This document shows, piece after piece, positions 7,295 to 15,576 of a stretch of 64,000 nucleotides of DNA. Positions within the stretch are counted from its first letter, which is position 1. Each line of letters starts with the position of its first letter. The position numbers and the translations under genes are program-made. This stretch comes from Altererythrobacter sp. CAU 1644 (GTDB taxonomy: Bacteria > Pseudomonadota > Alphaproteobacteria > Sphingomonadales > Sphingomonadaceae). A model generated the notes under the pieces. The model was not told the origin of the DNA. It searched no databases and saw only the letters and a list, made by a program, of their open reading frames with translations. The stretch spans positions 1,809,001-1,873,000 of the forward strand of contig NZ_CP121106.1 of assembly GCF_029623755.1 (NCBI RefSeq), given 5' to 3'.

Positions 7295-8547
7295 ATAAGT
7301 TAGCGAGCAATCAAGAAGGGGGAAGCGAAAAGCCCTTCCCACAGCGGATCAGTCGAGAGGCGTTTCCGCACCAGCCGCCCGAAGGCGCGACCAAGCTGCC
7401 TGCGACTAAGCAGAACGTCGAGCAGCTGCTCAAACAGTGCAAGGTCAACGTTAGCTACGACGTGATCAAGAAGCGGCAGAGCTTCACGAGGAACGGCGAG
7501 GCTCTCAAGTTCTCCGACCTCATCGGCCTGGCGAACCTCAACTCTCTCAACAGTCCATGGTTCGGCGACTTCATCCAGGAGATCGCAGAGAGCAACCCGC
7601 TCAATCCTGTGCGCGACTGGATCGAGAGCAAGCCGTGGGACGGCACCGACCGGCTGTGCGCACTCTACGAGACGGTCACGTGCGATGAGGAGTTTCACAA
7701 CGGCCTCAAGTGCCTCCTCATCAACCACTGGCTCAGAAGCGCGGTGGCCGCTGCAGCCGTTGACGATTTTCGCTCGCGCGGTGTCCTCACCTTCCAGGGA
7801 CCACAAGGGTGCGGCAAGACAAGCTGGATAGCGCGGCTGGTACCGTCAGGACTAACCGGCGACTTCGTCAAGCTCGACCATCACCTCGACCCGCACAACA
7901 AGGACTCGGTGTTCATCGCGGTCAGCCACTGGATCACGGAAATTGGCGAGCTTGACAGCTCGTTCAAGAAGGACGTGGCCCGGCTAAAGGGGCACATCAC
8001 GAATAGCTGCGACAAGCTGCGGCTACCCTACGCAAAGTCGCCGATCGAAATGAAGCGCAAGACAGTTTACGCGGCCAGCGTCAACGACCCGCACTTCCTC
8101 ATCGATCAAACCGGCAACAACCGCTTTTGGACCATTCCGGTCGTCAAGCTCGACTACCGGCACGAAATCGACATGCAGCAAGTCTTTGCGCAGCTACTGG
8201 TCGAAGTGAACAATGGCGCAGAGTGGTGGCTCAGCCCCGCCCAAGAGAAGTTGCTCGAAGATCATAACAAGCGTTTCCAGGCGGTGAGCGTGATCGAAGA
8301 GCGGCTGCTCGATGCACTTGAACGCGAGAAGGGAGCGCCGCGCTACATGACCGCCATGCAGGTCCTCCAAGCGATCGGGTTTAATTCACCCACCAATCCG
8401 CAGTGCCGAGAGTGCGGGGCGATCCTTCGGCAAAGGTATGGACCCCCGAAGCGGGTCGATGGACGCACGCGCTGGCAGGTGCCGCTCAAGACCACCGAGC
8501 AGGCCTGGGAGGCCTTTTGCCCGCAAGAAGACGAAGACATCTACTAG
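7291..8547 (+). CDS. VirE (virulence-associated E) family P-loop ATPase
   Basis: A 418-residue protein with a VirE/VapE domain in the middle: RDWIESKPWDGTDRL, Walker A GPQGCGKT (about residue 170), Walker B-like HWITEIGELD, sensor region KTVYAASVNDPHFL and the arginine-containing NNRFWTIPV. These are superfamily-3-helicase-like ATPases of plasmids, phages and phage satellites, normally replication proteins. The N-terminal ~110 residues lack a recognisable primase motif, so it may serve as helicase only. It is translated from ATG 7291 overlapping the basic micro-ORF and lies 280 bases before the integrase. Confidence 0.88.
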   Translation: MNKLASNQEGGSEKPFPQRISREAFPHQPPEGATKLPATKQNVEQLLKQCKVNVSYDVIKKRQSFTRNGEALKFSDLIGLANLNSLNSPWFGDFIQEIAESNPLNPVRDWIESKPWDGTDRLCALYETVTCDEEFHNGLKCLLINHWLRSAVAAAAVDDFRSRGVLTFQGPQGCGKTSWIARLVPSGLTGDFVKLDHHLDPHNKDSVFIAVSHWITEIGELDSSFKKDVARLKGHITNSCDKLRLPYAKSPIEMKRKTVYAASVNDPHFLIDQTGNNRFWTIPVVKLDYRHEIDMQQVFAQLLVEVNNGAEWWLSPAQEKLLEDHNKRFQAVSVIEERLLDALEREKGAPRYMTAMQVLQAIGFNSPTNPQCRECGAILRQRYGPPKRVDGRTRWQVPLKTTEQAWEAFCPQEDEDIY

Positions 8548-8748
8548 TCGAGCCTACCTAAGGTGGGGGGAAGGGGCGGCAAACGTCGGGCTCCCGTTCC
8601 CCCTGCCAAATTTTCGGAGCGGGGTCGGCGCAACTGCTACCCCCTCCACCCACCGACGCCCGGCGGGGCGCGAGCTCAGATTCAGTGCTGCCCCAGGGTC
8701 CCCAGAGGGCCTCAGAGAGCACGATTTGAGTGCCGCCCATGCCCCACC

Positions 8749-8801
8749 ATCGCGGACCCCGCAGACGGCCTCAGTGGCCCGGAAAATGCCGGGTCCGCGA
8801 T
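8749..8801. repeat. 11-bp perfect inverted repeat just upstream of the integrase gene
   Basis: ATCGCGGACCC (8749-8759) and its exact complement (8791-8801) enclose 31 bases containing two further short GGCC runs. The right arm ends 24 bases before the integrase ATG. It could be an operator, an RNA hairpin in the integrase leader, or part of the recombination site. The rest of the 278-base gap from 8548 holds another G-run/C-run hairpin and no gene. Confidence 0.5.
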
Positions 8802-8825
8802 CATCACAGATAAAGGAACTACGTT

Positions 8826-9980
8826 ATGCCCAAGCGCAAGCTTGATGCGGCCTTCTGTCAAACCGCAACCTGCCAGTACGGCAAAAAGAAGACAGACTAC
8901 TGGGATACGGAGACGACCGGCTTCGTTTTCGAGGTCCGCGCCAGCGGAGGAAAAACCTACTACCTGCGCTATATCGACCCGAACCAACGCCAACGCCAAG
9001 TGAAGATTGGGCGGTTCGAGGACATCACCTTTGCCCAAGCCAGGAAGGCAGCCCAGCGGCTCCGGTCTGAGGTCGTACTCGACGGAAACCCAGCCGAACG
9101 AAAGGAGAAGAAGAAAGCAACCCCGACCTACGCCGAGCTTGCGAAGCAGCACCTCGACCATGCGCGGACCTATCAGAAGCGTCCCGAGAATACGGAGGCG
9201 GTGCTCCGAACCCACCTCATTCCAAAGTGGGGCAAGTACCGGCTGGACGAGATCACGCAGCAGGAGATTTCGAAGTGGCTGGCGGAGAAGCGGCAAGAGT
9301 TCGCCCCTGCCACCGTAGAGAAGCTGCGGATGATGCTGGGCCGCTCCTTCGAACTGGGTCGACAGTGGAACATCTCTGGCGCGGAGATTAATCCGGTTCG
9401 AGCCGTACCCCGCTTCAAGTTCGATAATGCCCGGGAGCGCTATCTCTCCGCTGAAGAAGCTGGGCGACTGCTCAAGGCCTGCAAAGGGTCGAGCAACCCG
9501 CAGCTGTGGGCGATCGTCAGCCTGCTGCTCTACACCGGCGCGAGGAAGTCCGAACTGCTTCATGCCAGATGGGAGCACGTTGATCTCGAACGGCGGTCTT
9601 GGCTGATCCCGGACAGCAAAACCGGGAAGGCACGGCGGGTTCCGCTGTCTGGTCCAGCCGCCAAGGTGCTCGAAGGTTTGGTCAGAATTCCTGGCTGCCC
9701 ATGGTTGGTGCCAAACCCGCTTACTCGAAAACCTTACAGCGGGCTGAAGCAAGCTTGGGCCACAGCAATCAAGACGGCGGGTCTACCGGGGCTTCGCATC
9801 CACGACCTGAGGCACAGTGCCGCGTCTTTCATGATCAACTCGGGTGTTGACCTCTTCGCTGTCGGCAAAATACTCGGGCACGGCGACCACCAGAGCACCA
9901 TGCGGTACTCGCACCTAGCCAACGATACGCTGATGGCAGCGGTCGAGGCGGGGGCTGCCAAGCTGGGAGAGGCCGCTTGA
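8826..9980 (+). CDS. Tyrosine recombinase / integrase, P4 type
   Basis: A 384-residue integrase. The N-terminal arm-binding domain (DUF4102 type: FCQTATCQYGKKKTDYWDTETTGFVFEV, then KIGRFEDITFAQARKAAQ) is followed by a core-binding SAM-like domain and a catalytic domain with all residues: Arg in LYTGARKSELLHARW, HDLRHSAASF (H-x-x-R), the histidine of LGHGDH and the nucleophile Tyr in TMRYSHL. Enzymes of this group drive integration of islands and satellites, usually into tRNA genes. No att core was found next to the gene. The next gene overlaps its stop. Confidence 0.95.
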   Translation: MPKRKLDAAFCQTATCQYGKKKTDYWDTETTGFVFEVRASGGKTYYLRYIDPNQRQRQVKIGRFEDITFAQARKAAQRLRSEVVLDGNPAERKEKKKATPTYAELAKQHLDHARTYQKRPENTEAVLRTHLIPKWGKYRLDEITQQEISKWLAEKRQEFAPATVEKLRMMLGRSFELGRQWNISGAEINPVRAVPRFKFDNARERYLSAEEAGRLLKACKGSSNPQLWAIVSLLLYTGARKSELLHARWEHVDLERRSWLIPDSKTGKARRVPLSGPAAKVLEGLVRIPGCPWLVPNPLTRKPYSGLKQAWATAIKTAGLPGLRIHDLRHSAASFMINSGVDLFAVGKILGHGDHQSTMRYSHLANDTLMAAVEAGAAKLGEAA

Positions 9981-10267
9981 TGACAAACGACACGCTCCCC
10001 ATTGACCCAGCTCTAGTCGCTCGGCTGAGGGACTTCGATGGTTTGCTGGATTCGTCAATGACGAGTTCCGATCGTCTCATGGCACTGATCCCTGCCTGCA
10101 TCGTGGAGGGGATCACCAAAGGGCCGCTGATCACCCTCGCACTAACTCTTATCGGTTACAACAAGCGCCACGTTGGCATGACGCTCAACGATGGCAACCT
10201 TGGGAAAATCGATAGCTGCCCGTGGTTCCGCGACGCGCAGGGGCGCTACCGGCTGGCAGCAGACTAG
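9980..10267 (+). CDS. Hypothetical protein coupled to the integrase
   Basis: A 95-residue protein starting at ATG 9980 in a TGATG overlap with the integrase stop. It has an acidic N-terminus, a hydrophobic-to-neutral helix (IVEGITKGPLITLALTLIGYNKRHVG) and ends CPWFRDAQGRYRLAAD. The helix pattern could be a small winged-helix fold, but no family is recognised. Position suggests an accessory to integration or excision control. Confidence 0.6.
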   Translation: MTNDTLPIDPALVARLRDFDGLLDSSMTSSDRLMALIPACIVEGITKGPLITLALTLIGYNKRHVGMTLNDGNLGKIDSCPWFRDAQGRYRLAAD

Positions 10268-10327
10268 TGCGCTTGCTGGCATGTCCGTGAAGAACTCGGC
10301 CGCTTGGCCAGGGTCCGGCTCCTTCGG

Positions 10328-10348
10328 GGGGGTCGGGCCCCCTTTTTT
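10328..10348 (+). terminator. Rho-independent terminator of the integrase unit
   Basis: GGGGG and CCCCC (10328-10342) around a five-base loop, followed by six T residues. It lies about 60 bases after the stop of the integrase-coupled gene and marks the likely right end of the element's transcript. Confidence 0.7.
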
Positions 10349-10651
10349 GCTTTTTCCAAACCTTCCTTCGTGAGCGGCACTATCTCGGATCTCTTTGGGT
10401 CAAGAACAGAATGCTGGGATTTCATCGGTGATTTCCGGCGCGGCGCGCGCAGCACTCTGTCGGTGAGAGGTCTTTGCCGAATGCAACTCGCGGAGGGGCG
10501 TTCTCAGGAGCGCATCTAGGATCACTCGCGCGCTACCCGCCATTCCAATTGCGACCCTACAGGTGCCACTTTGACGGCGAAGAGAACTTCCTGGTCATGA
10601 AGCGCTCAACCAGTTCAGCTCACTCTGAATCCAACAGCGGACAAAGGAACG
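10349..10651. other. Gap without a recognisable gene
   Basis: About 300 bases between the terminator and the end of the Excalibur gene. Short frames exist but none has an RBS or known product. If the element from about 4.4 kb has a right end, it should be here. Confidence 0.3.
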
Positions 10652-11014
10652 CTACTCGCACCCGACTCCATCTCCATCACGATCCAGATGTGAGCCGTAG
10701 CCTGGTTGGCCACGCCTGACAGGCGCCGCTCCAGCATTTCTCGCTGCTGTGCAATTGGGATAGTAGACCTCACCACTTGGAGTGCGCGTCGGCTTGTCGG
10801 CGTTCGAACCACGATGGCAATGCCGGCCGCCATTCTTGTTGTCATTGTGGCAGCCATCTGCGGCAAGCCCGCCGCCGTGAGCACTCGCCGGAGAGGATGA
10901 GAACAGCGCAAAGAGCGCAAAGAGCAACGAAGCGGCCATTATGGCCGCAATCACGCCAAACTCCATCCACAGCTTGCCCTCCGGCTCAAGGTCGTCGTCT
11001 CCCCAAGGTCTCAT
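10652..11014 (-). CDS. Membrane-anchored Excalibur-domain protein
   Basis: A 120-residue protein: cytoplasmic start MRPWGDDDLEPEGKLW, one membrane helix (about 18-42, FGVIAAIMAASLLFALFALF), then an exported part with GCHNDNKNGGRHCHRG and a C-terminal Excalibur domain (YYPNCTAARNAGAAP...LDRDGDGVGCE), whose two Cys and DxDxDG loop bind calcium. ATG 11014 starts one base after the nuclease stop (TAAGATG), so it is translated after the nuclease gene. At 33.7 kb the same two domains are fused in one protein. Confidence 0.85.
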   Translation of the reverse strand: MRPWGDDDLEPEGKLWMEFGVIAAIMAASLLFALFALFSSSPASAHGGGLAADGCHNDNKNGGRHCHRGSNADKPTRTPSGEVYYPNCTAARNAGAAPVRRGQPGYGSHLDRDGDGVGCE

Positions 11015-11015
11015 C

Positions 11016-11360
11016 TTAGCACCACGCCTCGCGCCTTCCGTTCCACGTTCGAGCGAGCCCCTCGCGTACGAGCTGGGCACCCACGGAGCGACCCGAGACC
11101 TTCACAATGGCCAAGGTCCGCCCGTATTTGTCTTGCCCCTCACGGTGGATCGAAAACTCGTTACCAAGCAGTTCTGCAAGGCGGTCCCTCGATTCCAGCG
11201 CAAGGTTACGCTCGTGCTCGCACTTGCCGTTGACTTCAGGTGCATCGATGTCGGCAATGCGAACCTTCTCGCCGCTCCACCAAAATGTGTCCCCATCAAC
11301 GACGCAGTTGTCGCGGGGTCCGGGCGGACAAATCGCAAGAGCGAGTGCGGCAACGATCAT
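11016..11360 (-). CDS. Staphylococcal-nuclease-like protein
   Basis: A 114-residue single-domain thermonuclease homologue with an N-terminal signal-like stretch (MIVAALALAICPP). The active-site pattern is visible: VVDGDTFWWSGEKVRIADIDAPE (calcium-binding Asp and first Arg) and QDKYGRTLAIV (second Arg). It starts in an ATGA overlap with the gene before it and is directly followed by the Excalibur gene, making a three-gene operon of secreted or periplasmic proteins. Confidence 0.87.
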   Translation of the reverse strand: MIVAALALAICPPGPRDNCVVDGDTFWWSGEKVRIADIDAPEVNGKCEHERNLALESRDRLAELLGNEFSIHREGQDKYGRTLAIVKVSGRSVGAQLVREGLARTWNGRREAWC

Positions 11361-11920
11361 TGGGCAACGGTGTAGGGGATAGGTTCGTCTGTGAAGGCAT
11401 TCACAATCTGACCTGGCAACATGACTGCCGAGCGACCGCTGATCAGCAGAGTGCCAAGTAGGGCTCCAACGGTGTTTCCACGTCCTTCCTGCCTATGCTG
11501 GCCACTCATTGCGTAACTCTTGCCATTGAGGCGGATCGTTTCGAACGCGACTTCAAACTTGCCGCTCTTCCCGCCAACGGCGCGCCCCGTTTTCCAAGGG
11601 ATGTTCGCCTGAACAGGAGTGCCACGAGGAATGACAACGACGCCATCCTGAACAACATCATCAACCACTACGAACTGAACCCGGTGCCCTTCCTCAACGC
11701 GCTTGGAACTGATTTCCGCACGCGGCGTGACAGTAACCATAGTGCTGGCAGGCAAGTAGCGGGTCTCGATATCCGCGGCAGCTTCGGCTTCCGCCTCCTT
11801 CTGCTCCGCGTTGGCCTGCGCCTTGGCTTGCAATTGACCAACTTTGATCTCGACAGGCTGCGACTGAGCGAATGCGCCGGAAGAAAGCACAAATGCTGCG
11901 ACAAAGACTTGGATTTTCAT
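11357..11920 (-). CDS. Secreted hypothetical protein
   Basis: 187 residues from ATG 11920 (GGGG six to ten bases before). A cleavable signal peptide MKIQVFVAAFVLSSGAFA is followed by an Ala/Glu/Gln-rich helix (AKAQANAEQKEAEAEAAAD), then a beta-rich domain with DGVVVIPRGTPVQANI and IRLNGKSYAMSGQHRQEGRGNT and a hydrophobic Gly-rich stretch. The latter resembles surface-exposed parts of conjugation TrbI/VirB10-like proteins, but too weakly to name it. First gene of the nuclease-Excalibur operon. Confidence 0.6.
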   Translation of the reverse strand: MKIQVFVAAFVLSSGAFAQSQPVEIKVGQLQAKAQANAEQKEAEAEAAADIETRYLPASTMVTVTPRAEISSKRVEEGHRVQFVVVDDVVQDGVVVIPRGTPVQANIPWKTGRAVGGKSGKFEVAFETIRLNGKSYAMSGQHRQEGRGNTVGALLGTLLISGRSAVMLPGQIVNAFTDEPIPYTVAQ

Positions 11921-12366
11921 TTCGACCCCCGAGTAAAACACATCGCGATTATTTGTGCCAATCGGTCAGGTGTCAATTCCCATTCGGGATAAGGGCATGA
12001 TTGAATGTAAGAAACTCAATCTCTTTGGAAAGTGGAACTGGCCTTCAAGCATGAGAAGCCAAGGCCGCCAACGGTGAGTGTGGCTGCCGGAAATGATAAA
12101 AGAGCGATGGCGACCGCGGTTGATTCCACAGAGGCCACTCAGACCACTGACGCGAAGGCGAGCTTGGTTTGCAAGACCTGTAAGGAGCGCATTCTCCGCA
12201 CTTGCCCTCCATTGGTTCAGCAAGTCCCGTCGCGACGTGGGTCTTTCTACTAATTCTCAGATCAGATGGAGATGCCGGCGGCGCCTTGCGCTAACGATCC
12301 AGCTTTCCGAAAATTAGCCCGTAACTTGCTTGGCGAGGCAAGGCATTAGATTGCTGTTTCATCACG
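11921..12366. other. Gap without a recognisable gene
   Basis: About 445 bases. Frames at 12,032-12,253 (+) and 11,966-12,223 (-) are open but lack family likeness, and base composition is uneven. The left end should hold the promoter of the minus-strand nuclease operon. Confidence 0.35.
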
Positions 12367-12699
12367 CTAATGGCGGCTCGTGATGCCAGCGGAGTGGCTC
12401 AACGGTTGCGTTGGCACAGAAAGGCGGTGCCCGGTATCCCTCGAGCGCGGTGGTTGCGGCGTTGCCGTTGCTGCATCAGTAGTCGCCAGTAATCGGCGAT
12501 CCCGCTTGGTGAGCATCGACTCATGTAGCTGCGCGACAGCGCGGCTTCCGGTCTTCACAAATAGGAAAGGGAAAACACCATGAAGCAGGCAGGCGATCCC
12601 TGCGAGCATCATTCGAATTCCGAAGTTTGCTGCCGCCAAGAGGTGTTCGAAATATGTCTCGCCTACCGTAGCCGGATGTTCGCTAAATAGCTTGTACAA
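12367..12699 (-). CDS. DUF6356 family small membrane protein
   Basis: About 110 residues. LFSEHPATVGETYFEHLLAAANFGIRMMLAGIACLLHGVFPFLFVKTGSRAVAQLH is the family's signature, with one long hydrophobic segment (about 25-50). These small proteins of unknown role are common in sphingomonads. The C-terminal ~40 residues are low-complexity and run beyond the usual family end. TTG 12699 is chosen because GGAGG lies five bases before it. It is divergent from the Lrp gene, with a palindrome between them. Confidence 0.7.
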   Translation of the reverse strand: MYKLFSEHPATVGETYFEHLLAAANFGIRMMLAGIACLLHGVFPFLFVKTGSRAVAQLHESMLTKRDRRLLATTDAATATPQPPRSRDTGHRLSVPTQPLSHSAGITSRH

Positions 12700-12787
12700 G
12701 GCTGCCTCCAACGCGATGCCGTTCGCGAAAGCCTAACACAAGCTCCAGAGCAAAACTCTTCCAATTTTCACCCCCTTTGTCTAGAGA

Positions 12788-12806
12788 TGTAGAATAAATT
12801 TCTACA
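12788..12806. promoter_or_regulatory. Palindromic operator upstream of the Lrp-family gene
   Basis: TGTAGAA-TAAAT-TTCTACA, a perfect 7-bp inverted repeat with a 5-base AT spacer, 24 bases before the Lrp ATG. Size and AT centre fit an AsnC/Lrp box and suggest autoregulation, perhaps also control of the divergent DUF6356 gene. Confidence 0.65.
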
Positions 12807-12829
12807 GTAGCGGCCTCGTGGGGGTGAAT

Positions 12830-13291
12830 ATGGATGACATTGACCGACGCCTGCTCGCGCTTATCCAACGCGATGCTACGGCAACAGTCGCTGAGATATC
12901 CGATCGAATCGGGATCTCGTCGACGCCTGTCTGGAAACGCCTCAAGAGTCTTGAGAAGACCGGAGTGATCCGGTGTCGCGTGGCCCTGCTCGATTCGGAA
13001 GCTATCGGCCTCAAACTTACCGGGTTTGTACTTATCAGGACGAGCGATCACAGTGAGGGATGGCTGGCTCAGTTTGCAGGCGTTCTGGCGGAGATTCCCG
13101 AGGTCATTGAGGTTCATCGTATGGCAGGCGATATCGACTATATTCTGAAGGTCGTTGCACCGGACATGGAGGGCTATGATCGCATCTACAAGCGCCTCAT
13201 TAAGAAGGTTAAGCTCTCTGATGTGAGCGCGAGCTTTTCGATGGAACTCATCAAGGCTACCACTGTTCTACCGCTCGACTATGCAAACTGA
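12830..13291 (+). CDS. Lrp/AsnC family transcriptional regulator
   Basis: 153 residues: N-terminal winged helix (DDIDRRLLALIQRDATATVAEISDRIGISSTPVWKRLKSLEK) and a C-terminal RAM domain (FAGVLAEIPEVIEVHRMAGDIDYILKVVAPD) that binds small molecules, usually amino acids, and forms octamers. ATG 12830 behind GGGGGTG is preferred to GTG 12818. The gene runs in the same direction as the transposase-like pair 45 bases downstream, but no amino-acid gene is adjacent, so its target is unclear. Confidence 0.9.
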   Translation: MDDIDRRLLALIQRDATATVAEISDRIGISSTPVWKRLKSLEKTGVIRCRVALLDSEAIGLKLTGFVLIRTSDHSEGWLAQFAGVLAEIPEVIEVHRMAGDIDYILKVVAPDMEGYDRIYKRLIKKVKLSDVSASFSMELIKATTVLPLDYAN

Positions 13292-13335
13292 GCGAGCTTC
13301 ATCGGGCAAGCTTACGCGAGGAAGAAACTAAGGAA

Positions 13336-14301
13336 GTGCTCTTCGATATTGGAGGTCCGATCAAAGGACAGCATCGCGACAGGACTAGTTGCAAGGTAAC
13401 CAGCCTGCCGGAATTCTTTCGCAGGTTTCCAAATGAGCAGGCTTGCTGGCAGCATGTTTTCGAAACAAGGTTTGGGGCTGACCCCGTCTGTCCAGCTTGC
13501 GGAGGGAGCGGTAAATTTCGCAAGCGTTCCGAGAGATACCTCATCCATTCTTGCGGACAACTCTTCTCGCCCCTGACTGGGACCTTGCTAAACAAGACAT
13601 ACATTCCCCTGCAATTATGGTTCTATGCAATGTTGCTCTTCGCAAACTCGAAGGAGGGTGTCGCGACGCGGTTTCTCGAAAGGCAACTGGGAATTGGCTA
13701 CTTTGCCGCCTTCACAATGGCCGCACGGATACGAATGCACATGGCGGCCTTGGAAAATGACCGAGTCGTCGGTCGAAAAGGAGAACGGCTTTTCGTGAAG
13801 CTTGTGGAGTTTCCGACAAAGCCTTGCGCGTCTCAACGACAAGTGAAATCGTGTTGGGCCGTTCTTCTTTCCGACGTTTCACAGATCGTTTCTGTCGTGG
13901 TTGAAAATCTGGATCAGCACTCGATTCTCAAAGCGATCAATCAAAGAGGTCATGCAGGGGCGATGCAGGTGACGACGTGCCGCCGAACTCTTGATGTGCT
14001 CTGTGACATCGGAGCGCGATCAGCATTGGCTTGGTTCGAGCACGACAACTCCGCACGTCACCCTTCCATCCCAGACAGGGCGCCAGGGTTCGTTGCGCAT
14101 GTAAAGTTGCACCTCAAAGGACAGTTTGGGCGCGTCACGACTGGCAGGCTCTGGACCTACTTGAAGGAATTTGAGTTTAGGCACAATCGCATAGGTAATC
14201 CCAGCAGTGTCTATTGGGATCTGATCGGCCGCTTCCCCGATCTGGGAAAAGCAGATGTCGACAGGATTGAAGCTAAGAGCTTCATCCAGAGCGCAAAGTG
14301 A
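13336..14301 (+). CDS. IS1595-like transposase homologue lacking the catalytic residues
   Basis: 321 residues, colinear with the next gene. It keeps the opening pattern (LPEFFRRFPNEQACWQHVFETRFG), the first zinc-ribbon pair (CPAC) and the YIPLQLWFYAMLLFANS helix that defines IS1595-type transposases. The second zinc pair is reduced to HSCG. At the three catalytic positions the neighbour has HIDEANF, TDGHRSY and NNAIEAYW, while here the matching places read FVKLVEF, TTCRRTL and PGFVAHV, so the acidic residues are gone. The GTG of the active-looking paralogue overlaps its stop. Probably inactive as an enzyme; a partner or regulatory role is inference. Confidence 0.75.
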   Translation: MLFDIGGPIKGQHRDRTSCKVTSLPEFFRRFPNEQACWQHVFETRFGADPVCPACGGSGKFRKRSERYLIHSCGQLFSPLTGTLLNKTYIPLQLWFYAMLLFANSKEGVATRFLERQLGIGYFAAFTMAARIRMHMAALENDRVVGRKGERLFVKLVEFPTKPCASQRQVKSCWAVLLSDVSQIVSVVVENLDQHSILKAINQRGHAGAMQVTTCRRTLDVLCDIGARSALAWFEHDNSARHPSIPDRAPGFVAHVKLHLKGQFGRVTTGRLWTYLKEFEFRHNRIGNPSSVYWDLIGRFPDLGKADVDRIEAKSFIQSAK

Positions 14302-15242
14302 CACCTCCCAAGTTAGTATCAACAACTCACACTAGTGTGACGGAGTTCTTCCTACGATTTCCGACCGAGGATGCATGCATCAAGCACCTATTCGAGACCC
14401 GATTTGGCGATCACTCGCCATGTCCACACTGCGATTCGATCGGTCGCTGGTTCCGATTGAAAAGAAGAATGGCCTATCGATGCAGCAGCTGCCGCGAGGA
14501 TGTCTCTGTTGTGAAGGGAACGATATTCTACCAGACCTATTTGCCGCTCCGCATGTGGTTTTATGCCATGCTAATTTTCGCAAACTCGACGCATGGTGTG
14601 CGCACCCATTTCTTGGCCAGGCATTTGGGGGTAAGGTTCAATACGGCATACCGGATCGGCAAACTGATCAGAGTCCACATAGCCCTGCATCGCCGTCACG
14701 AACAGATCGGGGGCGCCGGGAAGCTTATCCATATTGATGAAGCCAACTTCAGGTGCTTCAGCACTGAACGCCCCGAGCGCTATAATAGACAGATCGTCCT
14801 TGGCCTATCTTGTGAAGGTCAAGTCTTATGCGGCACCGTACCTGACCGTACGATCCCATCCTTGGTGGGAAATATCGAGCGCCTCGTTCGAAAGGGATCG
14901 ATTCTGGTAACTGACGGCCATCGTTCCTATCTTTCGCTCTCTCGCCGCGGCTGGAACCATATCACGGCATGTCCGATCCAGCATGCAGCGAGTAGCAAGA
15001 ACGTAAAGAACAACGCGATCGAAGCGTACTGGGCGAAAGTCAGGAGAAATCTGAGGGCACATCGACGAATACGCGACGAAAATTTCTGGCTCTACCTGTC
15101 AGAAGCCGAATTCAAGTACAATTGCAGAGACGCAAAAGTATCAGTTTTCGACCAACTGATTGGGGGATTCCCAGACTTTTCATTTGATGAGTTAGAGCGG
15201 GTAAAGCGCGCATTCTGCTGGGGAAACCAGCCCTTCGACTAG
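14298..15242 (+). CDS. IS1595 family transposase (zinc ribbon, ISXO2-like DDE domain)
   Basis: 314 residues beginning at GTG 14298 in a GTGA overlap with the preceding homologue. Zinc ribbon CPHC...CSSC (about residues 42-66), then the ISXO2-like catalytic core with candidates for all three acidic residues: LIHIDEANF, LVTDGHRSYLS and NNAIEAYWAKVRRNL. It looks intact. I found no convincing terminal inverted repeats around the pair, so it may be an immobile or domesticated copy. Confidence 0.83.
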   Translation: MTPPKLVSTTHTSVTEFFLRFPTEDACIKHLFETRFGDHSPCPHCDSIGRWFRLKRRMAYRCSSCREDVSVVKGTIFYQTYLPLRMWFYAMLIFANSTHGVRTHFLARHLGVRFNTAYRIGKLIRVHIALHRRHEQIGGAGKLIHIDEANFRCFSTERPERYNRQIVLGLSCEGQVLCGTVPDRTIPSLVGNIERLVRKGSILVTDGHRSYLSLSRRGWNHITACPIQHAASSKNVKNNAIEAYWAKVRRNLRAHRRIRDENFWLYLSEAEFKYNCRDAKVSVFDQLIGGFPDFSFDELERVKRAFCWGNQPFD

Positions 15243-15576
15243 GCGCAGGAACTTGTTCTTGTGCTCTTCGGCTTGACCTTAGGTCTTTGTAGAAGGTCGG
15301 CCGATCTTCTGCAGTCAAGCTAAAGAGACAAACCGGCCGTTTCAACCAATCTACCAGCACACGTAGATTGCCGGTTAGTCTCTCCTCGACCCGCTTTCCG
15401 GTCGTTTGATGCTCGATAGAACATTCTGCCAAGTAGTTCGAGGGCGCGATGTCGTCCGGTCTAAGCGACCAGGACGGTCATGCAAGTCCTGCGGGAAGAT
15501 ACGCCGCCAAACCTAAGACATCTGGCGTAACATCGGTTGTCCAGCAAAGTCGATCAGATGACCGCCGAAGTTCGAT
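15243..15576. other. Gap after the transposase pair
   Basis: A minus-strand frame (15,432 down to 15,112; MAECSIEHQTTGKRVEERL...) covers part of it but runs 130 bases into the transposase gene; its first ~55 residues look protein-like, so a small gene there cannot be excluded. GTGCTCTTCG at 15,261-15,270 repeats the first ten bases of the transposase-homologue gene at 13,336; no inverted repeats accompany it. Confidence 0.3.

Noticed and set aside
15112-15432. A 106-codon minus-strand frame after the transposase pair
   Set aside because: It runs 130 bases antisense into a well-supported gene; only its first half looks protein-like. Mentioned as a gap note instead.
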